The translations under genes and the position numbers were made by a program. This document shows, one piece after another, positions 1-9,552 of a stretch of 64,000 nucleotides of DNA (position 1 is the stretch's first letter; the number at the start of each line of letters is the position of its first letter). Source of the DNA: Tistrella mobilis (GTDB lineage Bacteria; Pseudomonadota; Alphaproteobacteria; Tistrellales; Tistrellaceae); the NCBI RefSeq assembly GCF_041468085.1, contig NZ_CP121017.1:248001-312000 (forward strand). Reading direction: 5' to 3'. The notes under the pieces were generated by a model. It did no database searches, was not told the origin of the DNA, and saw nothing but the letters and a program-made list of their open reading frames with translations.

Positions 1-317
1 GCGATGATCTCGCATCCGTAGCGGTCGTTGCCTTCCTGGTCCTTCCACTTCGTGTAGTGGATGCGGCCGCGAACCAGCACCTTCATACCGCTCTTGCAAT
101 AGTCCTGGACCGTCTTGCCGAGGCCGTTGAAGGCAGTGATCCGGTGCCATTCAGTGTCTTGAACCCGGTAGCCCTTCTCGTCCCGGACAACCTTGCCTTC
201 AGAGTAGCGGGGGCGCGAGGTGGCCAACGTGAAGTGGGTGATCCGGGTGCCGCCCTGGGTGGTGCGGGTTTCGGGGTCCTGACCGATGTTACCGGCGAGA
301 ATGACGATGTTCTGCAT
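1..317 (-). CDS. ssb: Single-stranded DNA-binding protein, C-terminus beyond the window
   Basis: SSB coats single-stranded DNA during replication, repair and, on mobile elements, establishment after transfer. The first 105 codons are present. The protein opens MQNIVILAGNIGQDPETR, the typical first strand of the SSB OB-fold, followed by a region like '...EWHRITAFNGLGKTVQDY' and '...GMKVLVRGRIHYTKW', which match the conserved SSB core. A GGAGA ribosome site lies 7 bases before the ATG. The acidic C-terminal tail would lie to the left and cannot be checked. It is the last visible gene of the minus-strand backbone, and the 5' leader contains strong hairpins. Confidence 0.9.
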   Translation of the reverse strand, partial: MQNIVILAGNIGQDPETRTTQGGTRITHFTLATSRPRYSEGKVVRDEKGYRVQDTEWHRITAFNGLGKTVQDYCKSGMKVLVRGRIHYTKWKDQEGNDRYGCEII

Positions 318-1039
318 TGTAAGTCTCCGTTGCTTCTCGGAGGGACCATCCCTCCGACGAGACCCGGCCAAGGCCGGCGGGAGACGCCTGCAACTGCACG
401 CTCGCGGGCAGCTCGCCCATAAGGCCCGGAGTGGGGCGGGCAGCCGCGCTTGCGCGGCAACACGGTCCGGAGCCGCGTGGGTTGCGGCCGGAAACCGAAC
501 GGTCTTAGGGGATCAGTCAGTCGGAGGGATTGGTGCCTCTGAACGCACACGGGATCAGACGCACGGCAGACCATCGCCATTCTCGCCGGCAACAGCGAAA
601 CGTCAGGCCCGATGATTCCGCGCCGCCGGGACGACACCTCCATCATCCGCTTCCGGCCACCCGCGTCTCGCTGCTCGGAGGGCATGGGCCTCCGGGAAGG
701 CAATGAAGAGGGCTGACGGGTGCTGAAGGCACGGAACGGCGCTGCGTCCCCCGGTTCGACGGCCGGCAGTGCGGTCCATTAGCATCGTGGCGAGGCGGAA
801 ATGAAGGTGGTCGCGGCCAGCCTTCACGACACGAGGGGAGTTGGCCAGCGGGCGAAAGACGCTCGCGGCCTGCGGGCTCATGCCGATGATCGGCCGCTCC
901 TGACCGGGCGAAGCAGACCCGAAGCGGGCGCATGGGCCGACCGGCGCCGACGCTGCATCGCGTTCTGAGCGGGAGGCCGAAGGGCGGGCGGCGCAAGCCG
1001 CCTCAGTTTGTCCTGGGAGCGGCGGATCGCGATGCCGGA
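318..1039. other. Gene-poor stretch with hairpins upstream of ssb
   Basis: No convincing gene is seen in these roughly 720 bases. Three perfect short inverted repeats lie in the part just upstream of ssb: CGGAGGG/CCCTCCG at 338-356, CCGGCC/GGCCGG around 364-377, and GCCGCGC/GCGCGGC at 443-458. They could fold in the ssb leader RNA and affect its expression. A 92-codon minus-strand reading frame (603-881) has partly plausible codon use but no recognisable product and no well-placed ribosome site, so it is not called. Confidence 0.4.
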
Positions 1040-1456
1040 TCAGCGCGAGAAGACCGAGACGCCGAGGGCATTGAGATTGACCATGGCGGCGATGCCGATG
1101 AACAGGCCGCCCGTGCCGCCGAGCAGATTGAGCACGATCGCAGAGTCGACCGCATTCTTCGTAACGCCGTGGACAAGGGCATAGCCGGCAATGGCGGCGG
1201 GAACTGCGAAGATCGCGAGTGCGATCAGGCGCAGGGCCGGGTTCTTCGCGAAGCCGAGAACGCCGATCACCAGCGCGATCGCCCCCAGGGCGGCGGCGAT
1301 GGCGGCGAAGCCGGTCATGAACAGGCCCGCGCCGGCGGCCCAGGCATATTGTGCGGCCGTGAGGCCGACCATGAAGGGCAGTGCATAGATCGCGAGATTA
1401 TAGGCGATGATGCAGAGCATGATGGTCAGGGAGATAGCGAGCAGGATCAGCGACAT
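1040..1456 (-). CDS. Small four-helix membrane protein of the island backbone
   Basis: The product is 138 residues and almost wholly hydrophobic. Four membrane segments can be drawn at about residues 2-34, 40-68, 74-96 and 104-128, with short polar turns between (for example FAKNP near 70 and HGVTKNAVDS near 100). GGAGG lies 5 bases before the ATG. I do not recognise the family. Position among replication and antirestriction genes suggests an element-specific role such as transfer or maintenance, but nothing in the sequence proves it. It is separated from the upstream DUF2493 gene by about 165 bases and so may have its own promoter. Confidence 0.7.
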   Translation of the reverse strand: MSLILLAISLTIMLCIIAYNLAIYALPFMVGLTAAQYAWAAGAGLFMTGFAAIAAALGAIALVIGVLGFAKNPALRLIALAIFAVPAAIAGYALVHGVTKNAVDSAIVLNLLGGTGGLFIGIAAMVNLNALGVSVFSR

Positions 1457-1621
1457 GGAAGCCTCCGCATGAACGGTTGAGGATCACGACAGGCTTCCGG
1501 TGAATACGCTCCGCCTGCGACTATGCTGCTGTGCCGGTTCTGCAAGGATGTTCAATCAAAGCCATCATCATCTCCCGTAGTCAAGTATTCGGCCGGTGAA
1601 GGGTTGCCGGAAGGCGGCGCT

Positions 1622-2560
1622 TTACGCGCCGCCCTCGAACTGCATGGTCGGGATGCCGAGCTTGCGGGCCTTGTCCGCGAGGTTTCCCTGAATGCCGCCG
1701 CCGCCGAAGACGAGGACGCCGACCGGCAGGACTTCCAGCATCGTGTCGTTACGCTTGTAGGGAGCCTGCTTTGCCGGATACTTCTGGAAGTCGGGCTCGA
1801 AGGCGATCTGCGGCACCTTGCGGCTGGCTGCCCAGCGGGCGGCGATGCGTTCCGCGCCCGTCTTCGCGCCGCCGTGGATGAGCACCATGTCGGCGTGCTT
1901 CGCACGAACCTGATCGAGTTTCGCCCAGATCAGGGTATGATCGTTGAAGTCGGTTCCGCCCGAGACGGCAACTTTCGGACCGGCGGGCAGCAGCACCTCC
2001 TTCTCAGCCCGGCGCTTCGCGGCAAGGTAGTCTCTGGAGTCGATCATCGCGGCGGTCAGATTGCGATGGCTGACCTTCGAGCCGGTGCGGGGCCTCCAGG
2101 CGCTGCCGGTGTGGTGCTCGAAGGCTTCGGCGGCGACATCGCGGAAGAGTTCCATGCTGTTGCGCCGTTCGATCATGGTCTGGCCCTCTGCCGTGAGGCG
2201 TTCGAGTTCGACCGACTTCACCTCGCTGCCGTCCTGTTCCGTCTGAAACCGGCGCTGCGCCCGCTCGTTGTCGTCCAGCTCGCGCTCCACCCGGCCGGTG
2301 GCGCGGTGGAAGAGATTGACGGCTCCCCAGAGCAGCTCTTCGAGATCGGGTTCGAGGCGGGTGTCGCCGAGGGTCGCGACGAGGGCATCGAAGATATCTG
2401 CGACGGCTGCGGCGACGGCATTGCCCTCCGGAAGCGGCCTCGGATCTGGTTCGTCCTGATATGGCCGCCAGCCGTAGAGCTGGAGTTCGTTGAGGACATG
2501 ATCGGTGGGGGATGCGGTGTGGATCGGCTCGTAACCTGCGTTTTCGTCTTCGTTCGTCAT
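1622..2560 (-). CDS. DUF2493 (YspA/SLOG-like) domain protein
   Basis: 312 residues. The C-terminal third (about 193-310) is a Rossmann-like DUF2493 domain: VAVSGGTDF near 198-206, a glycine-rich IHGGAKTGAE segment, and VFGGGGIQGN near the end. This is the YspA group of the SLOG superfamily, which is thought to bind nucleotides or nucleotide-derived ligands. The first 190 residues are mostly helical and charged, with no recognised domain. The start was taken at MTNEDENAGYEP because an AAGGAC site precedes it and residues upstream of it look like out-of-frame translation. It lies downstream of the Toprim and strawberry-notch genes. A role in nucleotide sensing on the element is inference. Confidence 0.85.
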   Translation of the reverse strand: MTNEDENAGYEPIHTASPTDHVLNELQLYGWRPYQDEPDPRPLPEGNAVAAAVADIFDALVATLGDTRLEPDLEELLWGAVNLFHRATGRVERELDDNERAQRRFQTEQDGSEVKSVELERLTAEGQTMIERRNSMELFRDVAAEAFEHHTGSAWRPRTGSKVSHRNLTAAMIDSRDYLAAKRRAEKEVLLPAGPKVAVSGGTDFNDHTLIWAKLDQVRAKHADMVLIHGGAKTGAERIAARWAASRKVPQIAFEPDFQKYPAKQAPYKRNDTMLEVLPVGVLVFGGGGIQGNLADKARKLGIPTMQFEGGA

Positions 2561-2888
2561 CGTGAGCGTCCTTGTCTGGAGACCGCGCCCATCGCGGCCT
2601 TCGCAGGCGTCGACGCCCACAGGCGGACCGGACTGGCAGCCCTCGCCTCTCGCGAGGGCCTCGATGGCCAAGCCCGGCTATTTTGTTTCGCGCTGCAAAG
2701 GCGGGGCTCGCCCCGCCGGCGGAAAATAGCCGCGCGCCGCGCCATTGCCCGGCCGGGCCGTTTGTGGGCCGATCGCCCTCTCAGAAGGCCGTGGGCGTGG
2801 GCTCTCCGACAGCAAAGGTCGCTTGCGATGATGAAGGGAGACGGCAAGTGGAGACGCCTGATCCACACCGCATCCCCTGCCGATCGCC

Positions 2889-3935
2889 TCAGCCCTCCAC
2901 GAAACGGCGGACGTCATCGGGATGAACCTGCTCCAACAGGGTCGCCCGGAGGGCGTCGACGCCGCGCCAGCGCAGATCATCGTTGAAGTCCTCAAGCTTC
3001 GGCGACAGGGAAATCGCCTCGATCCCGAGGCTCGTTGCTCTGGCGACCAGGCTGTCTCGCGCACCGTCCCCTGCCGGATCGCGATCCCGGAGGACATAGA
3101 GCCTGCGCAGGCTCAGTGGGAACAGGATGGCGGCGAGGTGTGCGGCCGAAAGCGCCGCCATCATTGGCATGTGGGGCAGGACCTGACGGGGCGATAGCAC
3201 GGTCTCGATGCCTTCGCCGGCCGCCAGCACCTCACCGGCGGCGCCGAAGCGGACACCGTGCCCGAGAAGATCGCCCATCGCCCGCCGCGGTGAATCGACG
3301 GGCGCCTTGCCCGAACCGTCCGGTGAAAGCCAGGTGCGGTGCGCGCCGGTCTGCTTGCCGTCGAGGTCGGTGACGGACGCGACGATCGCCGGCCAGATCT
3401 CGGTGGGCGAATGCGCATCCGGTTTATAGTAGCACCGCCCATGGTAGCGCAGCGCGGCGACGCCGGAGAGGGACGTGATCGCCCGCCCGTTGAGGTAGAT
3501 TTCCGCAAGCGTGCCGCCGATCGGCTGCGACATCGCGAAAAGCCGGCGCGAGGCTTCCGGCGACCCCGACGGCGCGGGGCTGGAGGTCCTGCCGGTCGGT
3601 GCCCCCGTCGTCGCAGGCTCGGGATGCGGGAGCGAGAGGAACCGGCGCGCTTCCTCGGCTACGTCCTTGAAGTCGACGAGGCCGAGCGCCTCGCGGATGA
3701 CGTCGAGGAGATCGCCATGCTCCCCGGTCGATGCGTCGGTCCATTTGCCTGCCGCGCCCTTGCCGGTTTCCGGCCCGGTCAGGCGCACGAACATCGAGCG
3801 TCCGGGGCTGTTGCGCGCATCGCCGACCTGCCAGTACCGTCCGGCGCGCCGGCCGGACGACAGGTATTCGCGGCAAACCGCTTCGGCGTGATGGCCGAGG
3901 CGGATCGCCAGCTCGGAGGCGTCGGGACGGGGCAT
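2889..3935 (-). CDS. Toprim domain-containing protein (primase-like, DUF7146 type)
   Basis: 348 residues. A C-terminal Toprim fold is clear: the glutamate motif GEGIETVLS near 240-248 and the DxD-type motif LRDRDPAGD near 282-290, the metal-binding centre used by primases and topoisomerases. The N-terminal region (MPRPDASELAIRLG, then RYWQVGDARNS and GGRW-like GAAGKWTDAST) resembles the primase-like part of phage and plasmid DNA primases. Its ATG overlaps the stop of the upstream strawberry-notch gene by one base (TGATG), so the two are translationally coupled. It probably helps start replication of the element in a new host, though no helicase domain is fused to it. Confidence 0.85.
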   Translation of the reverse strand: MPRPDASELAIRLGHHAEAVCREYLSSGRRAGRYWQVGDARNSPGRSMFVRLTGPETGKGAAGKWTDASTGEHGDLLDVIREALGLVDFKDVAEEARRFLSLPHPEPATTGAPTGRTSSPAPSGSPEASRRLFAMSQPIGGTLAEIYLNGRAITSLSGVAALRYHGRCYYKPDAHSPTEIWPAIVASVTDLDGKQTGAHRTWLSPDGSGKAPVDSPRRAMGDLLGHGVRFGAAGEVLAAGEGIETVLSPRQVLPHMPMMAALSAAHLAAILFPLSLRRLYVLRDRDPAGDGARDSLVARATSLGIEAISLSPKLEDFNDDLRWRGVDALRATLLEQVHPDDVRRFVEG

Positions 3936-6900
3936 CACGCCGCCTCCCGCTCGCCGATGCGCTCGACCGGCCAGCGATCGAGCACCCTGGCAAGCACGTC
4001 CGGGCCGCTGGCGTCGCTCGGCACGAACATGCGCAGCTTCCACGAGATGATCTCGTGGAACAGCCCGTAAGCCGTCAGGCGCTCGCGCATCGTGTCGTCG
4101 AAGCCCGACAGTTCGATGCGGTTCGCGCCCATGACGCGCACCCGGCGAAGCTGAAGGCCCTCGGCGAGGTCGAGGATGGTGCGGCCGTCCATCAAGGCGG
4201 CGAAGGCGTCGTCGGGCGCGATCGACGCGGCGCCGGTCGTGGTCGCGGTTGCGGCCCAGGCCGGAGAGACCTGCCGGCCGATGATGCGCTCGCCATCGTC
4301 CGTCTGGAGCCGATAGACGCGCGTCGAGTCGTTGGGCAGGCGCTTCCAGATCGGCAACAGCAAGCCCGTAACCATGTGAAGCCTCGCATCGGTGAACTCC
4401 GGCACCTCGGCGATCTCGGCTTCCCAGGCCGATGCGAAGGCATCCCGGTCGGCTTCGGCCCAGTGCGTCCCGCCCATGAGGCGGATCGGGATGTTGTGCG
4501 CCTCGGTCGGGCGGATCAGGCGGACACGGCGGTCGATCTCGCCGTCGTCGAGCATGACGCTGCTCGCTGGTATCTGCACGGCGGCCCGGCCGGAGCGCTC
4601 GTTGACGAGCAGCTTCGCGCGCGGATCGGCAAGTTCGGCAAGAGCTGCGTCGAGCGTCACCGGCCGGTTGCGCCTGCGTTCGTTGATCGTGAGCAGGCTG
4701 GTTTCCGCGCCGGTGCGGGGGTGGGTGTAGATCGTCTGGCGATCGACGACGACGAAGCTTTCGGCGCGCAGGGTCTCCAGCCCGGCGTCATAGGTGCCGG
4801 ACGCGATGGCACCTTCGATGCGGGCCGTCAGCAGCCCTTCAAAGGCGGTGAACAGCACGCCTTGAAGCTCGATCGTCAGCGCCAGCAGCCTGTTCAGGAA
4901 GGTCGTGATCGGCGGCAGCTCGTCCTTGAGGCCGTTCGAGTCCATCAGCTTCAGCCCGGTGGCCTGCTCGAAGCGGTCGAGCGAGCATCCCTCGACCTTG
5001 CCGCGCACCAGCAGGAAATAAAGCTGACGCAGCGCGTCGCGGGCGTAGGGGCTCTCCAGATTGTCCTCGGGCCGGAACAGGCCCTGGCCGCCGGTCTGGC
5101 GCTGGCCGCGCGTGATCGCGCCCAGCGTGTCGAGGCGGCGTGCGATCGTGCTCAGGAAGCGCTTCTCCGCCTTCACATTCGTCGAGATCGGCCGGAAGAG
5201 CGGCGGTTGTGCCTGATTGGTGCGGTGCGTCCGGCCGAGGCCCTGAATGGCGGTGTCCGCCTTCCAGCCCGCCTCGAGCAGATAGTGGACGCGCAGCCGC
5301 GTGTTCTTCGCCGACTTCTCCGCATGGTAGCTGCGGCCGGTGCCGCCGGCGTCGGAGAAGACGAGCACGCGCTTCTGATCGTCCATGAACGCCTGTGTCT
5401 CGGCGAGATTGGCGGCGCCTGCGCGCGTCTCGACGACGAGACGGTCGACGGTGACGCTGCCGCCGGGCTTGCGCACGATGCGCCGCGAGCGGCCCGTCAC
5501 CTCGGCAACCATGTCCGTCCCGAAATGCTGGACGAGCTGGTCGAGCGCGCCGGGAACCGGCGGCAGGCTGGCGAGCTTGGCGATCAGCGCGTCGCGTCGG
5601 GCGACGGCCTCGCGGCTTTCGACCGGCAGGCCGTCGCGATAGACCGGGCGCGACGACAGATTGCCCTCCGAGTCCGTGAACGGCTCGTAGAGCTGGACCG
5701 GGAAGGAATGGGCGAGATAGTCGAGGACGTATTCGCGCGGCGTGATGTCGACGCGGACGTCGTTCCACTCCTCGGTCGGCAGCTCCGCCAGCCGCCGTTC
5801 CATCAGCGCCTCGCCGGTCGAGACGATCTGGATGACGGCCGAATGGCCCGCCTCCAGATCGGCGGCGATCGAGCGCAGCAGGGTCGGCGCTTTCATGCTG
5901 CATAACAAATGGCCAAAGAAGCGCTGCTTGGCGCTTTCGAAGGCCGAGCGGGCGGCGGATTTCGCCTGCCTGTTCAGCGTGCCGGAGCCGCCTTCGCCGC
6001 CGCCGGTGATGTTGGCGGCCTGCATCGCCGCATCCAGATTGTTATGGATGATGGCGAAGGCGGCGGCATAGGCGTCGTAGATGCGGACCTGCTGGGGCGT
6101 CAGCTCATGCTCGACCAGCTCGTATTCGACGCCGGCGAAGGAGAGCGAGCGGGCGGTGTAGAGGCCGAGGGCGCGCAGGTCGCGGGCAAGCACCTCCATC
6201 GCCGCCACGCCGCCGGCCTCGATCGCCTCGACGAACTCCGCGCGCGTGGCGAAGGGGAAATCCTCGCCGCCCCACAGGCCGAGCCGCTGCGCATAGGCGA
6301 GATTGTGGACGGTGGTCGCGCCGGTGGCGGAGACATAGACGATGCGCGCGTTCGGCAGCGCATGCTGGAGGCGCAGCCCGGCGCGACCCTGCTGCGAGGC
6401 GGCAACGTCACCGCGTTCTCCCTTGCCGCCAGCGGCGTTCTGCATCTGGTGCGCCTCGTCGAAAATGATCACTCCATCGGCGTCGGAGCCAAACCATTCG
6501 ACGATTTGCCGGACGCGCGAAACCCTCTCTCCGCGGTCGTCGGAGCGCAGCGTGGCATAGGTTAGAAATAGGATGCCCTCGTTCAGCGTGATCGGCTTGC
6601 CCTGCGGGAACCGCGACAGCGGCGTGACCAGCAGGCGCTCCATGCCGAGCGCGCCCCAATCGCGCTGCGCGTCCTCGATCAGCTTGTCGGACTTCGATAT
6701 CCAGACCGCCTTGCGCCTTCCTTGCAGCCAGTTGTCGAGGATGATCGCGGCCGACTCGCGTCCCTTGCCGACGCCGGTGCCGTCGCCGATCATGAAGCCC
6801 TGGCGGAGGCGGACGGCGCCGCTGGCGTCCTCGGCCGCGGCGCTCAGCTTGTCGAAGGTGTCGTCGACCGTCCATGCGCCGGCGAGGAAGTCGGAATGCG

Positions 6901-8293
6901 CCTCGCCGGCATAGATCACCGTTTCGAGCTGCGCGTCCGACAGCAGGCCGAGCACGTCCGCCGGCAGCATCGGGCGATAGCTCGGCTTCGGCGGGGCGAC
7001 GCTCGCCATCGACGTCGACTGGACGAGCTGGGTGGGATGCGCGCAAGCCCCGGAAATCCGGATGGTCTGGAGACCGTATTCCTCATAGATCGCATCCGAC
7101 AGGCGACCGGCCTGGGCAGGCTTCCAGTCGACCGTCTCATAGGCGAGCGGAACGCCCTCCGGCTCGCGATGCGCCACAGCCGGCGCGGCCTTCGCCGCCC
7201 GGTTGATATAGGCGCGCACGGTCCGGGGCGCGGCGGTCGCGGCCATGGGCACGGCGATGGAAGGGTCGACCGGCGGGCGGGCCGGGAGATGCTCGGCCAG
7301 CCATCCGAGAAGCGTGGCGACGTCCGGCGCGACGCCGGGCGCGGTCGGGAACGCGGTCGGATCGTCCGCCGGCAGCTTGTCGATGACGGTGAGCCGCGTC
7401 GGGATGGTCGTGCCGTGCTTGGCATAGACCGACCCGTCGATCGCGGCGGAGAAGACGACGCGGCCGCGTTCCTGCAGACGGGCATAGGCCGAGGACCAGG
7501 CCGGTGCGTCCGGCGCGAAATTCGCCCCGGTGATCGCCACCAGCCGGCCGCCGGGCGCAAGGCGCGCCAGCGCCGAGGCGACATGGCGGAAGGCGGCGTC
7601 GGCCATGCGGCCCTCGACATTCGCCATCACCGAAAAAGGCGGGTTCATGAGAACGACGGTCGGAAGGAGAGCCCGGTCGAGGTGATCGTCGATCTGGGCC
7701 GCGTCGAAGCGCGTGACGGCAAGGGCCGGAAAGAGGTGGGAGAGAAGATCGGCGCGGGTGTCGGCCAGCTCGTTGAGCAGGAGCGAGCCGCCGGCGATCT
7801 CGGCCAGGATGGCGAGAAGCCCGGTTCCGGCCGAGGGCTCCAGCACGCGGTCGGCCGGCGTGATGGCTGCGGCGAACGAGGCTGCCAGGCCGAGCGGGAT
7901 CGGGGTGGAGAACTGCTGGAAGGTCTGCGCCTCCTCGGAGCGGCGCGTATGCGTCGGCATCAGGCCGGCGATCTTGGAAAGCTGCGGCAGGACCGCGGCG
8001 GCGGAGCCGGCCTTGCGGAAAAGCGGCTTTCCGTATTTGCGCAGCATGAGGACGGTCGCGACCTCGCAGGCTTCGTAGGCGGTCTTCCAGTCCCAGGCGC
8101 CGGCAGTGTCGGAGCCGCCGAAGGCGGTTTCCATCGCGCCGCGCAGCATGGTGGCGTCGACGCGCTGGCCGCGTTCGAGGTCAGAAAGGAGGATCTGCGC
8201 GGCAACGACGATCGCCGAGGGCGTGGCGGACGCAGCGACGGGCGGAAGCGATGCGGCGACCTCGGCGGCCGCGGTTGCGGATATCATGTTCAT
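3935..8293 (-). CDS. Strawberry-notch-like helicase/methyltransferase
   Basis: 1,452 residues, the normal size for bacterial strawberry-notch (Sno) proteins. Residues about 140-310 hold a methyltransferase-like fold with an SAM motif (LEPSAGTG, 151-158) and the adenine-N6 type catalytic NPPF (217-220). The middle is a superfamily-2 helicase: Walker A GDGTGVGKGR (503-512) and DEAH box IIFDEAHQ (609-616), followed by a helicase C-terminal domain with a GLGRTHR-type motif. Start at MNMISATAAAEV, with GAGG 9 bases upstream; an inner ATG two codons later is possible. A structured leader precedes it. On mobile elements Sno is thought to protect or remodel incoming DNA; the exact activity is not established. 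Confidence 0.92.
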   Translation of the reverse strand: MNMISATAAAEVAASLPPVAASATPSAIVVAAQILLSDLERGQRVDATMLRGAMETAFGGSDTAGAWDWKTAYEACEVATVLMLRKYGKPLFRKAGSAAAVLPQLSKIAGLMPTHTRRSEEAQTFQQFSTPIPLGLAASFAAAITPADRVLEPSAGTGLLAILAEIAGGSLLLNELADTRADLLSHLFPALAVTRFDAAQIDDHLDRALLPTVVLMNPPFSVMANVEGRMADAAFRHVASALARLAPGGRLVAITGANFAPDAPAWSSAYARLQERGRVVFSAAIDGSVYAKHGTTIPTRLTVIDKLPADDPTAFPTAPGVAPDVATLLGWLAEHLPARPPVDPSIAVPMAATAAPRTVRAYINRAAKAAPAVAHREPEGVPLAYETVDWKPAQAGRLSDAIYEEYGLQTIRISGACAHPTQLVQSTSMASVAPPKPSYRPMLPADVLGLLSDAQLETVIYAGEAHSDFLAGAWTVDDTFDKLSAAAEDASGAVRLRQGFMIGDGTGVGKGRESAAIILDNWLQGRRKAVWISKSDKLIEDAQRDWGALGMERLLVTPLSRFPQGKPITLNEGILFLTYATLRSDDRGERVSRVRQIVEWFGSDADGVIIFDEAHQMQNAAGGKGERGDVAASQQGRAGLRLQHALPNARIVYVSATGATTVHNLAYAQRLGLWGGEDFPFATRAEFVEAIEAGGVAAMEVLARDLRALGLYTARSLSFAGVEYELVEHELTPQQVRIYDAYAAAFAIIHNNLDAAMQAANITGGGEGGSGTLNRQAKSAARSAFESAKQRFFGHLLCSMKAPTLLRSIAADLEAGHSAVIQIVSTGEALMERRLAELPTEEWNDVRVDITPREYVLDYLAHSFPVQLYEPFTDSEGNLSSRPVYRDGLPVESREAVARRDALIAKLASLPPVPGALDQLVQHFGTDMVAEVTGRSRRIVRKPGGSVTVDRLVVETRAGAANLAETQAFMDDQKRVLVFSDAGGTGRSYHAEKSAKNTRLRVHYLLEAGWKADTAIQGLGRTHRTNQAQPPLFRPISTNVKAEKRFLSTIARRLDTLGAITRGQRQTGGQGLFRPEDNLESPYARDALRQLYFLLVRGKVEGCSLDRFEQATGLKLMDSNGLKDELPPITTFLNRLLALTIELQGVLFTAFEGLLTARIEGAIASGTYDAGLETLRAESFVVVDRQTIYTHPRTGAETSLLTINERRRNRPVTLDAALAELADPRAKLLVNERSGRAAVQIPASSVMLDDGEIDRRVRLIRPTEAHNIPIRLMGGTHWAEADRDAFASAWEAEIAEVPEFTDARLHMVTGLLLPIWKRLPNDSTRVYRLQTDDGERIIGRQVSPAWAATATTTGAASIAPDDAFAALMDGRTILDLAEGLQLRRVRVMGANRIELSGFDDTMRERLTAYGLFHEIISWKLRMFVPSDASGPDVLARVLDRWPVERIGEREAA

Positions 8294-8398
8294 GATGGGG
8301 AACCTCGGGAGAGTGGACGGAAACGAGCCGCGCAGCGCTCTCTCTCGACCGCACCGGCTCAAATCCGTCCCGGCCCCTCTCTTCCTCTCACAGCTTCC
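8294..8398 (-). promoter_or_regulatory. Structured leader of strawberry-notch gene (repeat copy C)
   Basis: Read on the minus strand, the leader contains GGACGGA (rc of 8364-8370) pairing perfectly with TCCGTCC (rc of 8315-8321). Inside it GAGCCG pairs with CGGCTC (arms 8355-8360 and 8325-8330), and the apical region contains GAGAGAGAG. Upstream of the stem is a GTGAGAGG-type purine stretch. The same architecture occurs before the antirestriction, parB and ardC genes. The ribosome site GAGG follows the stem. Confidence 0.6.
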
Positions 8399-8552
8399 GC
8401 GAAATCGCCGAGAGCAGCCGTTCGCCGCCGGAGGTTTCCGGCCGTCACCTCGTTGAGACGACGGCTTTGATCTACAATTGAGCGGGCTGGATTTTGCGCC
8501 GGTTTGCTTGCGCAAATCCCGAAACAACCGCGATATTGGAAGGATTAAGCTC

Positions 8553-8951
8553 GTGAGGACATGGCTGCTTCCGCGTGCGCCGAGATTCTACTGGCTCATC
8601 ATCCTGGCGTTCGCGGCATCGACGATCACGTCCGATTTGCCGGATTTCGGAGAGGGGCATTGGTCGACCTCGACCGCCTTCCGTGCCTGCATCATCGCGA
8701 TCGCGCTTCTCCTCGCCGCCCTGTCGGAGTTCTGGGACATCGCGCCCGCGATCATCGTCAGCGCGGAGGCCCGCTACCAGAACCGGCAGGCGCAGGCGGT
8801 CTACACGATCCCCGTCGTTTTCGACACCGCACCGACCGTCGTGCCGAGGATGTCGCGACTGCGCGTGACGCGGACGGATGACCATCGGCCCGTCAGGCCG
8901 TGGACCTTGCGCTTCGACTATGCCGCCGAAGGACAGAAGGGCGAATGGTAG
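8553..8951 (+). CDS. Small two-helix membrane protein
   Basis: 132 residues from a GTG start preceded by GGAAGG at 9 bases; codon use matches its neighbours on this strand only. Two membrane segments are visible: about residues 10-28 (YWLIILAFAAST) and 44-66 (ACIIAIALLLAALSEFW). A soluble C-terminal tail of about 60 residues follows, rich in beta-forming residues (AVYTIPVVFDTAP, RLRVTRTDD). No family is recognised. It is the only plus-strand gene in the first 15 kb, running opposite to the backbone between two structured leaders. Confidence 0.65.
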   Translation: MRTWLLPRAPRFYWLIILAFAASTITSDLPDFGEGHWSTSTAFRACIIAIALLLAALSEFWDIAPAIIVSAEARYQNRQAQAVYTIPVVFDTAPTVVPRMSRLRVTRTDDHRPVRPWTLRFDYAAEGQKGEW

Positions 8952-9032
8952 GACGGCCGCCCCCGCCGCGCCGAACGGGCCATCGCGAACACGACGAGAG
9001 CGCCCCGCCGTGAGGCGAGGCGCCCGGTCAAG

Positions 9033-9455
9033 TCAGTCGATCGCCGCGAAGATAGCCGAAGCTTCGGCATGTCCCTTCGAATAGGCTGCGAGGCGATGGT
9101 AGGCTTCCGCCAGATGGTCGGAATCGTGGCGCAGCGCGAGGTTCGAGAGGACGAAGAGGGTCGCGATGATGCCGGCGGCCTCGGCCGACACCTCGCCGCG
9201 AAACTCGGTGAGCCCGCTTTCGATCCGCATGGGCGATCGCGACGCGGGGGCGAGGAACAGCGGGCGGCCCCCATACTCGTAGAAATTCCAGAAGCCCCCG
9301 CGATAGTCATAGGGGCTGAGCCGCTCCATCACATGATAGACGGTGTTTTCCGCGATGATGAGGAGCCGCAGGCCGAACAGGGTCGGCAGGAAGGTTTCGC
9401 GGCAATCGTCCGCTACGATCGTTGCGGTCTGGCGGGCAGTGGCTTGAAGGGTCAT
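9033..9455 (-). CDS. KlcA/ArdB-type antirestriction protein
   Basis: 140 residues. The family's signature is present in the middle: a RLSPYDYRGGFWNFYEY stretch, matching the SPxYxGGxWxFYE core of KlcA/ArdB proteins, followed by FLAPAS and a helical C-terminus ending HDSDHLAEAYHRLAAYSKGH. These proteins let incoming plasmid or ICE DNA escape type I restriction; ArdB/KlcA do so without mimicking DNA. The gene sits behind one of the four structured leaders of the island, as ardC also does, which suggests shared control of protection functions at entry. Family assignment is firm; activity against any particular enzyme is not known. Confidence 0.88.
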   Translation of the reverse strand: MTLQATARQTATIVADDCRETFLPTLFGLRLLIIAENTVYHVMERLSPYDYRGGFWNFYEYGGRPLFLAPASRSPMRIESGLTEFRGEVSAEAAGIIATLFVLSNLALRHDSDHLAEAYHRLAAYSKGHAEASAIFAAID

Positions 9456-9552
9456 GGCCTGGTTCTCCGGAGAGAGGAAGGAGACAGGTCCGGGCGGCGC
9501 TCTCTCTTCAACCGCCCCGAACCGTCCAGGCCCCGTCCCTTCTCTCCCTCGC
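9456..9552 (-). promoter_or_regulatory. Structured leader of antirestriction gene (repeat copy D)
   Basis: On the minus strand GGGCGG pairs with CCGCCC (arms 9512-9517 and 9492-9497), extended by GGT/ACC outside a small internal loop. The apical loop contains GAAGAGAGAGCG. A TGTGAGCGAGGGAGAG purine stretch lies upstream and GGAGAACC lies just before the start codon. The layout matches the sno, parB and ardC leaders, although the primary sequence of the stem differs. Confidence 0.55.

Noticed and set aside
603-881. Possible 92-residue minus-strand protein upstream of ssb
   Set aside because: Some codon bias, but no recognisable product, no well-placed ribosome site and poor second half.
3731-8470. 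Long plus-strand open frames of 724 and 582 codons
   Set aside because: Antisense to the strawberry-notch gene, arginine- and glycine-rich with no recognisable fold.
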